64,000 nucleotides of DNA from Phormidium sp. FACHB-1136 (GTDB lineage: Bacteria > Cyanobacteriota > Cyanobacteriia > Phormidesmidales > Phormidesmidaceae): the NCBI RefSeq assembly GCF_014697375.1, contig NZ_JACJRS010000008.1, forward strand, positions 1 through 64,000, in the 5' to 3' direction. The first letter of the stretch is position 1. Each line of letters starts with the position of its first letter. Both the position numbers and the translations under genes were made by a program. Below, piece after piece: positions 41,474-50,686 of this stretch. Below the pieces are notes generated by a model that was not told the origin of the DNA, did no database searches, and worked only from the letters and a program-made list of their open reading frames with translations.

Positions 41474-43804
41474 ATGCCGAGGCTTTTTCCTGGTAGTGCC
41501 GAACAAATTATTGCCAGATCAGTCCTGGATCCCCTGGGACTGTTCCTAGCGCAGTATGGTCAGCGTCAGGGCTTGAGCCTGATGACGGAGGCCGATTATC
41601 CGGTGGGGCCGTTGGGGCTGGATCAGTTTTGGGGATTGATTGGCCCATCTCTGGCAGTGGTGCTGGTGGTTGGCCCTGTGCAAGAAGATGCGGATCTTCG
41701 GGATTTGCCGCCGGATTCGGCCACACTTCAGCTTTTGATGGATCCAGATGGGATCCGAATCTTTCTGGAAGCGGTAGGTACGGCCCTAGACAATCCTGAA
41801 CAATGCGCCCAACTGGCCAGCTTGGGGAATCATCTTGGCCATGGGGATCCTGCTGCCCAGGCCCAGTTCATGCTGGATTGGTTGAACTTTTGCACGACGG
41901 CGATGCCGCCCACCTGCAAGCCCGTCCAGGATCGACTGGATCGCCAGCTAGAGCGGAGTTTGGTGCTGAACCAGGTGGTGACGAAAATTCAGGAGAGCCT
42001 AGATCTCTCGGTGATTTTGCAAACCACGGTGTCGGAGGTGCGCTATTTTCTCCAGGCGGATCGGCTGCTGATTTACCAATTTGCCCTACCCCAACAGGAG
42101 GTCGGAGCGGAGACCGATCAGACCATCGCGCTAGCCCCAGAGTCGGCACCGGGGGAATCTGTGCCGAAGGAATTCGCGACAGAGAAATCCATGTTGGGGG
42201 GATCCAGAGAAGACGAAAAGGCCAACCATCGAGGCGGATACATCACCTACGAGGCAAAGTCCAACGAAACCCTGTCCTCGGTGCTGCACTACACTGAAAA
42301 CTTCTGTTTTAGCCAGTCGCCCGCCTGTCAGGAGCGTTTTTTCTCTGGCCAAACCACGGTGGTGGATAACATCGATGACGCCTACGCTTCGGTGCCCTGT
42401 CTCCATGCCTTTCTGACCCAGGTGGGGGTAAAGTCTAAGATGGTTGTCCCAATTCTGGTGGGGCAACAGTTTTGGGGCTTGTTGATTGTCCATCAGTGCC
42501 AGCAGCAGCGCCATTGGGAAGCCTGGGAAATTGAGTTTTTGGGCCACATTGCCGAGCACCTGGCCATCGCCATCAACCAGGCCCAGCTTTACCAGCAGCT
42601 TCAGCAGCAAACCCAAAATCTAGAGGTCTGCGTGATTGAGCGCACCCAGGATTTGCGAGATGCCCTGGCGGCGGCTCAAGCGGCGAACCGAGCCAAGAGC
42701 GACTTTTTGGCCACCATGAGCCACGAGCTACGCACCCCCCTCACCTACATCATTGGCATGTCTGCGACCCTACTGCGCTGGTCGTTGGGGGATTTGAGCG
42801 AACGCCAGCGAGACTATCTCAATACCATCCACACCAGCGGCGAACACCTGTTGGCGGTCATCAACGACATTTTGGAGGTGTCCAAAATCGAGTCGGGCCG
42901 CACCGCCCTAGAGGTGCGTGAATTTTCCCTCACCTCCCTCAGTCGCCAAAGTGTGGATGCCTTTCGGGCCGAAGCCGCCAAAAATGACCTGGATGTGGTG
43001 CTTGACCTCAAGATTGCCCCCGATCAGGATAGCTTTGTGGCCGATCCGCGTCGGGTGCGGCAAATCCTCAGCAACCTGATCAGCAATGCCGTGAAGTTTA
43101 CCCCAGCGGCGGGCAAGGTCACGCTGCGGGTGCGGCGGGAGCAAAATGTGGCGGTGTTTGACATTAGCGATACGGGCATCGGCATCCCGGAATCGGCTCA
43201 ATCCTTGCTGTTTGAGAAATTTCAGCAGTTGGAAAATGTTCGCCAGCGGGAATACCAAGGCACGGGCCTAGGGCTGGCCCTAACCAAACAACTGGTGGAT
43301 CTTCACGGCGGGTCGATCAAAGTGGTGTCGAAGGTGGGGGTGGGGTCTCTCTTCAGCGTGCGTATTCCCCTCCAGCGCAGCGACAGCGCCCTCCCCCCCC
43401 CCAGCGCCCCTGAGGTAGAACCCGTCGTCGGTCGTATTGTACTAGTGGAAGACAACGAAGAAAACGCCAGCATCATCTGCGATATGCTCACCGCCGCCGA
43501 CTACCAGGTGATCTGGATTGTGGACGGGTCGCGGGTGTTGGATCAGGTGGAACTCCTCCAGCCCGCCGCCGTCATCATTAACTTGAATTTGGCCAGCGCC
43601 AACAGCTACGACATCATCACCGCCCTAGGCCAGACCCTAGGCCACCGGGGGGTGAAAATCCTGGCCCTCGTCAACGGAGCCTCCTCCGACCAAGCCCAAC
43701 GGGCACAGCAGGCCGGAGCCCACGATACCCTGCCGCACCCCGTTAACCCCAAGCAGTTGCTCACTGCCGTCTACCACCTCATGCGCCATCCGGCCCTGGG
43801 GTAG
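41474..43804 (+). CDS. Hybrid sensor histidine kinase with GAF domain and degenerate receiver
   Basis: The 776-residue protein has a unique N-terminal region (1-160), a GAF domain (about 165-370), a coiled coil, a HisKA domain with phosphoacceptor His417 (TMSHELRTPLTYI), a HATPase domain (about 520-640; GTGLGLALT G2 box) and a C-terminal receiver-like domain (about 655-770). In the GAF, Cys309 in VPCLHAF is spaced exactly as the bilin-attaching Cys of phytochrome and cyanobacteriochrome GAFs, but the following His is Leu. The receiver has Asn in place of the phosphoacceptor (AAVIINLNLAS), so it cannot be phosphorylated there. Within the GAF a polar insert (about 205-250) is unusual. The kinase core should be active. 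Confidence 0.9.
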   Translation: MPRLFPGSAEQIIARSVLDPLGLFLAQYGQRQGLSLMTEADYPVGPLGLDQFWGLIGPSLAVVLVVGPVQEDADLRDLPPDSATLQLLMDPDGIRIFLEAVGTALDNPEQCAQLASLGNHLGHGDPAAQAQFMLDWLNFCTTAMPPTCKPVQDRLDRQLERSLVLNQVVTKIQESLDLSVILQTTVSEVRYFLQADRLLIYQFALPQQEVGAETDQTIALAPESAPGESVPKEFATEKSMLGGSREDEKANHRGGYITYEAKSNETLSSVLHYTENFCFSQSPACQERFFSGQTTVVDNIDDAYASVPCLHAFLTQVGVKSKMVVPILVGQQFWGLLIVHQCQQQRHWEAWEIEFLGHIAEHLAIAINQAQLYQQLQQQTQNLEVCVIERTQDLRDALAAAQAANRAKSDFLATMSHELRTPLTYIIGMSATLLRWSLGDLSERQRDYLNTIHTSGEHLLAVINDILEVSKIESGRTALEVREFSLTSLSRQSVDAFRAEAAKNDLDVVLDLKIAPDQDSFVADPRRVRQILSNLISNAVKFTPAAGKVTLRVRREQNVAVFDISDTGIGIPESAQSLLFEKFQQLENVRQREYQGTGLGLALTKQLVDLHGGSIKVVSKVGVGSLFSVRIPLQRSDSALPPPSAPEVEPVVGRIVLVEDNEENASIICDMLTAADYQVIWIVDGSRVLDQVELLQPAAVIINLNLASANSYDIITALGQTLGHRGVKILALVNGASSDQAQRAQQAGAHDTLPHPVNPKQLLTAVYHLMRHPALG

Positions 43805-43972
43805 GGGCGAAGGGGGAGCCAGGTTCAGGGCCAAGGGCAGGGCTAAGGAGATGCGGCCAACTGATGAAATCCTTAGAAGTTTAGGGATATGCTGTCTAGG
43901 TTCCGCATCCCTGCCCAAGAAACTCCCTGGGCTTGGGCCGGAACCATCGCCCCTGATTGGAGAGTTATCCCC

Positions 43973-44719
43973 GTGTCCCTTGATATCCTCGTCGTTCAGC
44001 ATACCGACGCCGTTCCGGTGGGATTGTTAGGGCGATATCTGGAATTACAAGGCGCTTGGCTCCATACCTGGAATGCCGCCCGCTGCACCAGCCCCCTCCA
44101 GGGCGACTACGACGGTCTCCTGGTGTTGGGTGGCCCCATGCAGTCCTGGGATGATGACGCCTTTCCTCACCTGCAAACGGTGATGGAAGTGATTCGCCAG
44201 TTTCACCACCAGGGGAAACCGATTCTGGGCATTTGCCTGGGGGCACAGCTCATCGCCAGAGCCTTTGGGGCCGCTGTTTACCCCAATGCCACCCCCGAAC
44301 TGGGCTTTGTGCCGATCTATCCCATCGCCACCACGTCCCCAGAGCCTTGGATTCAGGACTTTCCGGCTGGAATGCTCCTGCTGGAATGGCACTCCGATAC
44401 CTTCGACCTGCCCCCCAACGCCGACTGGCTGCTGACCAGCGACCGCTGCAAACACCAAGCCTTTCGCCTGGGCACCAGCACCTATGGGCTGCAATTTCAC
44501 CCAGAAGCCACCCCAGAGATCGTCCGGGGCTGGTGGGATTTCCTCTCCGAGGCCGTCAAAGCCCAGTTTCCCCAGCTTTTAGATCAGGTGCAGCAACAGT
44601 TTGATGCCCATTGGGCCAAGGCCGATCAGTTCACGGAAGCCCTCGCCCAAAGCTGGTGTACCCAAGTGGCCCTCGCCTCTCGCCAGTCTCCCCCGTGCAG
44701 CCTGCCGATCCTCTGCTAA
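43973..44719 (+). CDS. Class I glutamine amidotransferase-like protein
   Basis: The 248-residue protein has the triad GATase: nucleophile Cys in ILGICLGAQLIA, and His/Glu in YGLQFHPEATPE, with an upstream LLVLGGPMQSWDD block. Such stand-alone members (GuaA-like N-terminal domain only, related to gamma-glutamyl-GMP or polyamine hydrolases) often have unknown acceptors. The GTG at 43973 was chosen because GGAGAG lies eight bases upstream and the family starts at SLDILVVQH; the frame open to 43889 adds 28 residues without family features. Confidence 0.88.
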   Translation: MSLDILVVQHTDAVPVGLLGRYLELQGAWLHTWNAARCTSPLQGDYDGLLVLGGPMQSWDDDAFPHLQTVMEVIRQFHHQGKPILGICLGAQLIARAFGAAVYPNATPELGFVPIYPIATTSPEPWIQDFPAGMLLLEWHSDTFDLPPNADWLLTSDRCKHQAFRLGTSTYGLQFHPEATPEIVRGWWDFLSEAVKAQFPQLLDQVQQQFDAHWAKADQFTEALAQSWCTQVALASRQSPPCSLPILC

Positions 44720-44723
44720 GGTA

Positions 44724-44774
44724 GTTAACCGTTTGGACAAGTTAACCATTTGGACAAGTTAACCGTTTGGATCC
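44724..44774. repeat. Three tandem 17-bp repeats
   Basis: Units GTTAACCGTTTGGACAA (44724-44740), GTTAACCATTTGGACAA (44741-44757) and GTTAACCGTTTGGATCC (44758-44774) stand directly before the DUF2214 gene (ATG at 44797). Each contains the palindrome GTTAAC. They could be stacked operator sites. Confidence 0.75.
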
Positions 44775-44796
44775 CATTCCCCAACCAGGACAGCCC

Positions 44797-45261
44797 ATGT
44801 GGAGTAGTACCCTCACCGCCTACCTACACTATCTCGGCTTTATGGTGGCCTTTGCCGCCCTGGTGGTCGAGCACCAGCTTTTTGCGTCGGAACTCAGCCT
44901 CAAGCAAGCTTGGCGCTTAGTCATCACCGACAGCCTCTATGGCCTAGCTGCCGTCACCGTGCTAGTGACGGGCGTGCTGCGGGTGATGTACTTTGGCCAA
45001 GGCACCGCCTACTACCTCCACAGCCCCGTGTTTCACGTCAAGGTGGGGCTGTTTATCCTGGTGGGGCTGCTGTCGCTGTATCCCACGATTTCAGTAATTA
45101 CCTGGATTAGTGGTCTACGTAAGCAGGAACCGCCCACCCTCACCACCGCCCAAGGCCAGCGCTTTATCTGGATTGTGCGCGGAGAACTGCTGGGCCTCGC
45201 CCTCATCCCCCTCCTTGCCGCCATGCTGGCCCGTGGAGTGGCCTTGCCCTTCCTCGCCTAG
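44797..45261 (+). CDS. DUF2214 family membrane protein
   Basis: The 154-residue protein has four membrane helices (about 6-24, 45-65, 84-103 and 128-150). The sequence LHYLGFMVAFAALVVEHQLF with a conserved His, and ITDSLYGLAAVTVLVTGVLRV, YFGQGTAYYLHSPVFHVKV fit DUF2214, a family of small integral membrane proteins. Conserved histidines at helix ends suggest heme or metal binding, but this is inferred. The ATG at 44797 has AGGA eight to ten bases upstream. It is convergent with msrP and the two stops overlap by four bases. Confidence 0.85.
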   Translation: MWSSTLTAYLHYLGFMVAFAALVVEHQLFASELSLKQAWRLVITDSLYGLAAVTVLVTGVLRVMYFGQGTAYYLHSPVFHVKVGLFILVGLLSLYPTISVITWISGLRKQEPPTLTTAQGQRFIWIVRGELLGLALIPLLAAMLARGVALPFLA

Positions 45262-46247
45262 GCATACAAATTCGCCACGTAATCCCCGTAACCGTTGTAG
45301 ATCACCGTGGGCTGGTTTTCCCAGTTGAACAGGTTGGTGGTTTCCCCCAGCAGTCGCTCCGTGGCCTGCGACCAGCGGGGATGAGGCACAGCCGGATTCA
45401 CATTGGCCTCAAAGCCATACTCGTTGGGGGCGATGGTGTTCCAGTAGGTGGCGGGTTGCTGATCGACAAACTCAATTTTGACGATGGCCTTGGCCCCCTT
45501 AAAGCCGTACTTCCAGGGCACCACCATACGAATCGGGGCACCGTGCTGCTTGGGCAGGGTGCGACCATAGATGCCCACGGCAAAGAAGGCTAGGTCGTTG
45601 GCCATTTCCGCCACCGTCAGCCCCTCCACGTAGGGCCAGGGCAGGTTAAGGGCAAAGCCGTAGGCAGGCCCAGGGCAAACCTGGGGGTCGTAGTAGGAGG
45701 TGAACCGGACAAACTTGGCCGCTGCGGTGGGCTCGGCGGCCTCCAGGATGTATCGCATGGGAAAGCCAATCCAGGGCACCACCATGGCCCAGGCCTCCAC
45801 ACAGCGAAAGCGATAGATGCGCTCTTCCAGGGGAAAGCGGCGGGTGAGGTCGTCCAAATCGTAGGATTGGGGATGTTTCACCAGCCCCGACACCTCCAGT
45901 CGCCAAGGATCGGTGGGCAGGGCTTGGGCATTGGGCCAAACGGCCTTGGTACTGCCAAATTCGTAGTAATTGTTGTAGCTGCTGGCGTAGGCTTGGTCGG
46001 TGGGAACCCGGCCCGCATCGGCAAAGCTCGCATTGAGGGGAACGGCACCGAGGGATCGCCCCAGGGTTTTCTCCAGTTTGGGATCGATGGTGCGAGTGGT
46101 TTGACAGGCCGCCAAAGGCCCAACGGACAGCCCCACCCCGGCCCCAATCATCGTCTTCATAAACCGTCGTCGATTCCAAAAGGCCGACTCAGGGGTGATT
46201 TGCCGCTCAGACAATTGCCAATCGGGCTTGGGGTGAAAGAAAGCCAT
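45258..46247 (-). CDS. msrP: Protein-methionine-sulfoxide reductase catalytic subunit (molybdopterin enzyme)
   Basis: MsrP (YedY) repairs oxidised methionine in envelope proteins using Mo-molybdopterin and electrons from a membrane heme partner. The 329-residue protein starts with a Tat signal (NRRRFMKT then a hydrophobic stretch), so it is exported folded. The Mo-ligand Cys is in YRFRCVEAWAM. Other family marks are GFPMRYILEAAEPTAAAKFV, LPWPYVEGLTVAEMAND and HGAPIRMVVPWKYGFKGAK. An MsrQ partner (heme b membrane protein) is not adjacent; the DUF2214 neighbour is convergent and not a recognised MsrQ, though its histidines make a functional link worth a test. Confidence 0.93.
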   Translation of the reverse strand: MAFFHPKPDWQLSERQITPESAFWNRRRFMKTMIGAGVGLSVGPLAACQTTRTIDPKLEKTLGRSLGAVPLNASFADAGRVPTDQAYASSYNNYYEFGSTKAVWPNAQALPTDPWRLEVSGLVKHPQSYDLDDLTRRFPLEERIYRFRCVEAWAMVVPWIGFPMRYILEAAEPTAAAKFVRFTSYYDPQVCPGPAYGFALNLPWPYVEGLTVAEMANDLAFFAVGIYGRTLPKQHGAPIRMVVPWKYGFKGAKAIVKIEFVDQQPATYWNTIAPNEYGFEANVNPAVPHPRWSQATERLLGETTNLFNWENQPTVIYNGYGDYVANLYA

Positions 46248-46823
46248 GCTTTGGGGGAAAAATAGTCTCAATACCCTCTATTGTGGCACTCGCCTGCGGC
46301 ATTACCAAATCACCCTAGCCCAGGGAGATGGCCACGGCCCCGCCGATGAATAGCGAAGTTCTGTGAAGTTGTCCCCGCAATCCTACGGAGATTCCGAAGA
46401 TAATCTAAAGATCTAGCCCCTCTAGCGACAACATAAGATAGGTCATCAAACACCGATTGAGGGGGGCCGCCACACTAAGCATGGATAGTCGTAGCGGCAT
46501 TTGCCAAAACTTGTTCGAGATGTAAATGCTTCGTAAAAGTAGTCGAACCCTAGCAAATAGAGGGCTCAGCGCCTGTTACATCATGCTGCTAGACCATATT
46601 TATAGCGTCCATAACAGAGCCATCTTGGCCCCATGGCGGGAACTGGCGGACTCCACTTCCATGAGTCATATACTAATGAAAGGTTAACAACTGTCTCCGT
46701 AGATACGACATTGTGACGGCCTAGGCTGCGCCATTAGGCTGATAGCACAGATATCTAGGTCACCGTTTAAGCACGTAGACCGTTTAAGCGCCCAGACGGA
46801 CTCGCCCTTTCCTGAACATCCCT
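46248..46823. other. Long intergenic region upstream of sigF
   Basis: No gene is supported. ACCGTTTAAGC occurs twice (46762-46772 and 46779-46789, period 17), ending 34 bp before the sigF ATG. The same ACCGTTT core and period occur in the repeats before DUF2214. The rest may hold the promoters of sigF and msrP. Confidence 0.5.
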
Positions 46824-47609
46824 ATGCAAGCTCACTCCTGTCGTCAGGCTCAAGGCAGCACCCCAACCCTGTTGCAGCAATACCACCAGCAGCCCTCCCT
46901 TGAGCTTCGGAATCAGTTAGTCAATCTCAATATTGGTCTGGTGCGTCGCGAAGCCTACCACTGGTTGCAGCGATCTACGGAGTCCTTCGATGATCTGATG
47001 CAGGTGGGCAGTCTCGGCTTGATCCGAGCCATTGAGCGGTTTAACCCTGACAAGGGCTATGCCTTTAGCTCCTTCGCCACGCCCTACATTCGCGGCGAAA
47101 TTCAGCACTACCTGCGCGATAAGGGGTGTTCCATGCGCATTCCCCGCCGCTGGCAAGCCCTAGAGGCCCAGTCCCGCCGCGTCATTCGCCAATTCCACCT
47201 CGATTTGGGACGGGTTCCCAATGACAGCGAAATGGCCACCGCCCTAGAGGTTTCCCTAGAAGAATGGCAAGACGTGAAACTGGCGTGTCAAAATCGGTCG
47301 CTGCTCAGCCTTGATGCGCCGATGCAGGATGAAGAGTCTGCCTCGGCCTGCCTGGGCGACTTGTTGCCCGATGGCAAATACCGCAGTTTTCAACTGGCCC
47401 AGGAAGATCAAATTCGGCTTCAGCATGCGCTTCAACAACTAGAGAACCGCACTCGCGAAGTGTTGGAATTTGTCTTCCTCTACGATCTCACCCAAAAAGA
47501 AACCGCCGAACGCATGGGAATTAGTGCCGTAACGGTGTCGCGACGGGTAAAGCAGGGCTTAAACCACATGCGCACCTTGCTTGCAAATTCTGATGACGAA
47601 ATGCCCTAA
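46824..47609 (+). CDS. sigF: RNA polymerase sigma factor, SigF type (group 3)
   Basis: The 261-residue protein has sigma region 2 (RNQLVNLNIGLVRREAYHWLQRS, DDLMQVGSLGLIRAIERFNPDKGYAFSSFATPYIRGEIQHYLRDK), region 3 (LGRVPNDSEMATALEVSLEEW) and region 4 (LYDLTQKETAERMGISAVTVSRRVKQGLNHM). In Synechocystis SigF controls pilin and motility genes. The length and the YAFSSFATPYIRGEIQHYLRDKG motif are typical of cyanobacterial SigF. No anti-sigma gene is next to it. Confidence 0.93.
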   Translation: MQAHSCRQAQGSTPTLLQQYHQQPSLELRNQLVNLNIGLVRREAYHWLQRSTESFDDLMQVGSLGLIRAIERFNPDKGYAFSSFATPYIRGEIQHYLRDKGCSMRIPRRWQALEAQSRRVIRQFHLDLGRVPNDSEMATALEVSLEEWQDVKLACQNRSLLSLDAPMQDEESASACLGDLLPDGKYRSFQLAQEDQIRLQHALQQLENRTREVLEFVFLYDLTQKETAERMGISAVTVSRRVKQGLNHMRTLLANSDDEMP

Positions 47610-47679
47610 AGCCGCTCCACCTCTGAAGAATTGAGCTATGGTTGAGGCATCGAGCTAGGGCCATGAAGGAGAGGTTTCC

Positions 47680-48849
47680 ATGGGAGCCGCTATTTTTCTC
47701 ATCTTGTTTGCGCTGGGCGTCCTGTTGTCCACGGTGGGTGGTCTTATTGGCCTCATCGATGCCTTTCGGGTCAGTCCGGTGTGGGGGCTTTTATCCTTCT
47801 TCGTGCCCTTTGCCCTGCTGGTCTTTTGCATTAAATTCTGGGGTAGCCGCAAGTGGGCCAAGATTAGCCTGATCACCACCCTGGCTGGGTTGCTGTCCAT
47901 GCTGGCCGGGGTTCCCTTTATGGCGGGGTTTGTGCGTCAGCAAATGGCAGACCTCCAGAATCAAGCGGAAGAGAGCCCCTTGGGCCAAGCCCCCAGTGAC
48001 CAAGTGCCCACCGACCAAGTGCCCATTGACCAAGTGCCCATCGAGGAGCCGCCTACCGACCAAGTGCCTGTTGATCAAGTCCCCGTCGATCAAGTCCCTA
48101 TTGATCAGGCTCCCGCCGCGAATGGCAACCCAGAGTTTGCCACTCCGATGGTGCCCGCCGCTCCCCAACTCGCCAATATTGCCAGCGCCGAACTGATTCA
48201 ATCCACCGACCCAGAGGAGCGCATCCGACAGATTAATAACCGTCGCCCCGATCCCTTCGCCACGGTCCCCATCCCGCCGCCGCCACCGCCCGCCCCCACT
48301 CTACCCACAGGGGCTGCTCCCACGGGAACATCGCCCACCGCCATAGCACCGACCGGGACAACGCCCACCGCTGTCGCCCCGACGGGGGTAGCCCCCACGG
48401 CTCCTCGTCCCGGTGGCACAACGGCGGGCACCACTCCAACCGCTCCTCGCCCCGGTGGCACAACGGCGGGAACGACTCCGACGGCTCCTCGCCCCGGTGG
48501 TGGCACTGCCGCCCAGCCCGCTGGCCCCGGTGGTCAGCCTGGATCACCTAGCCCTGGGGCGGTTGCCCTGGCTCCGCTGCCTGCTCTACCCCAGCCTACC
48601 CAAGCCCAGCAGGTGACGGTCACGGGGGTGGTTACCATTGGGGATCGCAACTACGCCATTGTGCAGTCGCCCGATGAGCCTACGGGCCGCTATGTTGCTG
48701 CAGGGCAACGGGTAGCTGGAGGAGCGGTTTTGGTGAAGCGCATTGATATGCGTGGCAATGAACCCATCGTTGTGCTTGAGCAAAACGGGGTTGAGGTTTC
48801 CCACTCTGTAGGGGTCCGGGAAGAGGCTGAAGCCCCCGCTGCCAGCTAA
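47680..48849 (+). CDS. Membrane protein with DQVP repeats, Pro/Thr-rich linker and a PilP-like C-terminal domain
   Basis: The 389-residue protein has three N-terminal membrane helices (about 1-27, 32-52 and 65-85), a DQVP repeat tract (about 108-140; TDQVPIDQVPIEEPPTDQVP), a Pro/Thr-rich linker with 14-residue near repeats (TAPRPGGTTAGTTP), and a compact C-terminal domain (about 312-380; VTVTGVVTIGDRNYAIVQSP). The last part looks like the beta-rich domain of GspC/PilP secretion proteins. The linker repeats are 42 bp long in DNA and very similar, so length may vary. It lies 70 bp downstream of sigF. A link to pilus or envelope assembly is inferred. Confidence 0.7.
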   Translation: MGAAIFLILFALGVLLSTVGGLIGLIDAFRVSPVWGLLSFFVPFALLVFCIKFWGSRKWAKISLITTLAGLLSMLAGVPFMAGFVRQQMADLQNQAEESPLGQAPSDQVPTDQVPIDQVPIEEPPTDQVPVDQVPVDQVPIDQAPAANGNPEFATPMVPAAPQLANIASAELIQSTDPEERIRQINNRRPDPFATVPIPPPPPPAPTLPTGAAPTGTSPTAIAPTGTTPTAVAPTGVAPTAPRPGGTTAGTTPTAPRPGGTTAGTTPTAPRPGGGTAAQPAGPGGQPGSPSPGAVALAPLPALPQPTQAQQVTVTGVVTIGDRNYAIVQSPDEPTGRYVAAGQRVAGGAVLVKRIDMRGNEPIVVLEQNGVEVSHSVGVREEAEAPAAS

Positions 48850-48969
48850 ACCATCGTCGCCTTCTATAGGCCGATACTCGAGATCCCCCCGTTCTCTCCC
48901 TATTCACCTAAGACCGCTTCCTGGGCATGGCAGAATAGGGATGCTTTTTGTTGGTGTGAGGCGTTCGGT

Positions 48970-50151
48970 ATGCCGTTGCAAACGGTTGTAATACAAGGCT
49001 TATGGGGCTTAGTCTCCGTGCTCGTGGTGGAAATTGTGCGCGATAGCTACCATGTGCTCGGCCATTATTGGTCGCCGATTATGGCGCTCCACAACTGGCA
49101 CCATCGGGCCTATAAAAAAGATTTCACCCCCGTTAGCGACGAAATTTACCGTCAGGCTCAGCTTCACAACGATGTGCCGGAAGCCCTGGTGATGATGGCC
49201 GTCATTGCCCTGGTAGCCTTGGGAACAGGTATTCCGGGGTTGTGGCTAGGGGTACTTTACGGCGGCGGCTTTTTGGCAGCGGCCATCGCCCGATCCCAGG
49301 GCTGGCTCCGCACCACCGACCTCACCCACGAACCAGGGGAACTCATCACCCCGCCTAGCAACTGGCTAGTAAACCGCACCTATCACTGGCGGCACCATTT
49401 TGACGATACCAATGCTTACTTTGCGGGATACTTTACCGTGGCAGACAAGGTGATGGGAACGGCAGTTTCGCTCAAGGGCAAAACCGTGGCGGTCACGGGG
49501 GCTTCGGGCACCCTAGGCCGTGCCCTGATTGATGAACTCCTGAAGCAGCGGGCTAAGCCGATTGCCCTCACCACCTCCGACGGGGCCGATTTCCCGGAAA
49601 CCGTACCCTGCTGGCGCTGGCAACCGGGGGCCGAAGCCGACCTACAAGAGGCTCTGCGGCGGGTAGATATTCTGGTGATTAACCACGGCACCAACGTCCA
49701 CGGGCAACGCACCCCAGAGGCCATCGCCCAATCCCTAGAGGTCAACGCCCTGTCTGGCTTACGGCTGATGGAGGTATTCTTTAGTACCGTGGAAACCTCT
49801 CCCCAGCGGGCCAATAAAGAAGTGTGGGTCAACACCTCCGAAGCTGAGGTCAATCCAGCCTTTAGCCCTCTCTACGAAGTGTCCAAGCGGCTGATGGGCC
49901 AATTGGTCACCCTAAAACGCCTGGATGCGCCCTGTGTGGTGCGTAAGGTAATTTTGGGGCCATTCAAAAGCAACCTCAACCCGGTGGGGGTGATGTCGGC
50001 GGATTGGGTGGCCTGGGCTGCGATAGCGTTAGCCAAGCGCAATGTGCGTAACATTATCGTCACCATCAATCCCCTCACCTACCTGCTGTTTCCCTTCCAC
50101 GAGGCAGGCCACTGGCTTTACTTCAAGCTCTTTTCCCGCCGGACGATCTAG
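48970..50151 (+). CDS. Bifunctional sterol desaturase-like / short-chain dehydrogenase fusion
   Basis: The 393-residue protein joins two modules. Residues about 1-165 form a membrane di-iron hydroxylase-like part with HNWHHRAYKKD and YHWRHHFDDTN histidine clusters typical of sterol/fatty acid desaturases. Residues about 168-370 are a Rossmann dehydrogenase (KTVAVTGASGTLGRALIDEL glycine motif, NHGTNVHG, SPLYEVSKRLMG with Tyr-x-x-x-Lys catalysis). This fusion is known in cyanobacteria under a descriptive name only. The substrate, perhaps a lipid or carotenoid-like molecule, is not known. Confidence 0.85.
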   Translation: MPLQTVVIQGLWGLVSVLVVEIVRDSYHVLGHYWSPIMALHNWHHRAYKKDFTPVSDEIYRQAQLHNDVPEALVMMAVIALVALGTGIPGLWLGVLYGGGFLAAAIARSQGWLRTTDLTHEPGELITPPSNWLVNRTYHWRHHFDDTNAYFAGYFTVADKVMGTAVSLKGKTVAVTGASGTLGRALIDELLKQRAKPIALTTSDGADFPETVPCWRWQPGAEADLQEALRRVDILVINHGTNVHGQRTPEAIAQSLEVNALSGLRLMEVFFSTVETSPQRANKEVWVNTSEAEVNPAFSPLYEVSKRLMGQLVTLKRLDAPCVVRKVILGPFKSNLNPVGVMSADWVAWAAIALAKRNVRNIIVTINPLTYLLFPFHEAGHWLYFKLFSRRTI

Positions 50152-50613
50152 GACGTGTCATCCGTCAGATACCCTTAACGGCTTATGCCAAGCCCCTACA
50201 GCCTTTGAATATCGTAGGGGTTAGGTCTCCTGACTCTCTTCCTGCCCCGCTTACGGATCTGGCTAACAGGTTTTGTCAAGCCATCATCCCTGCACCATCC
50301 TTTCTTTTCCCTTCTACGTTTTACTTTTTCCCGTTTCCCTTCTCCCCAATCGCCTTCCTCAACAGTTCCCCGTCGCTGGCCTGGGTAGTGCATTAATGCA
50401 CTGCCCGTTCCTTTAGAAGCCTTGCCCGTGGGGAGTTTTAGAGTACACAGGAGAACCTCGCCAGTACGTTTGAATTGCACCCAGTTTATTCCCAAACAGC
50501 CCTAGAAATACCCAACACAAGCATTAATTGAGTCGTACATAGGCACTTAATAATCGAAGGCGACTAGGTAGCAAAAAACCTGGAGCCTTTCAATTTCTGG
50601 GGTTTTGAAGAAA
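50152..50613. other. Intergenic region, no gene seen
   Basis: No supported CDS. The end of this stretch leads into the tRNA-Thr gene on the minus strand. A Pro/Ser-type T/C-rich tract (50290-50360) is composition only. Confidence 0.45.
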
Positions 50614-50686
50614 AGCTGGTGACAAGACTCGAACTTGCGACCGGCTGATTACAAATCAGCTGCTCTACCAACTGAGCTACACCAGC
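50614..50686 (-). tRNA. tRNA-Thr (UGU anticodon)
   Basis: Read on the minus strand, the cloverleaf has a 7-bp acceptor stem (GCTGGTG with CACCAGC), D arm GCTCAGTTGGTAGAGC, anticodon stem GCTGA/TCAGC around the loop TTTGTAA (anticodon TGT), and T arm with GTTCGAGTC. 3' CCA is not encoded. Length is 73 bases with discriminator U. No intron is present. Confidence 0.95.
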
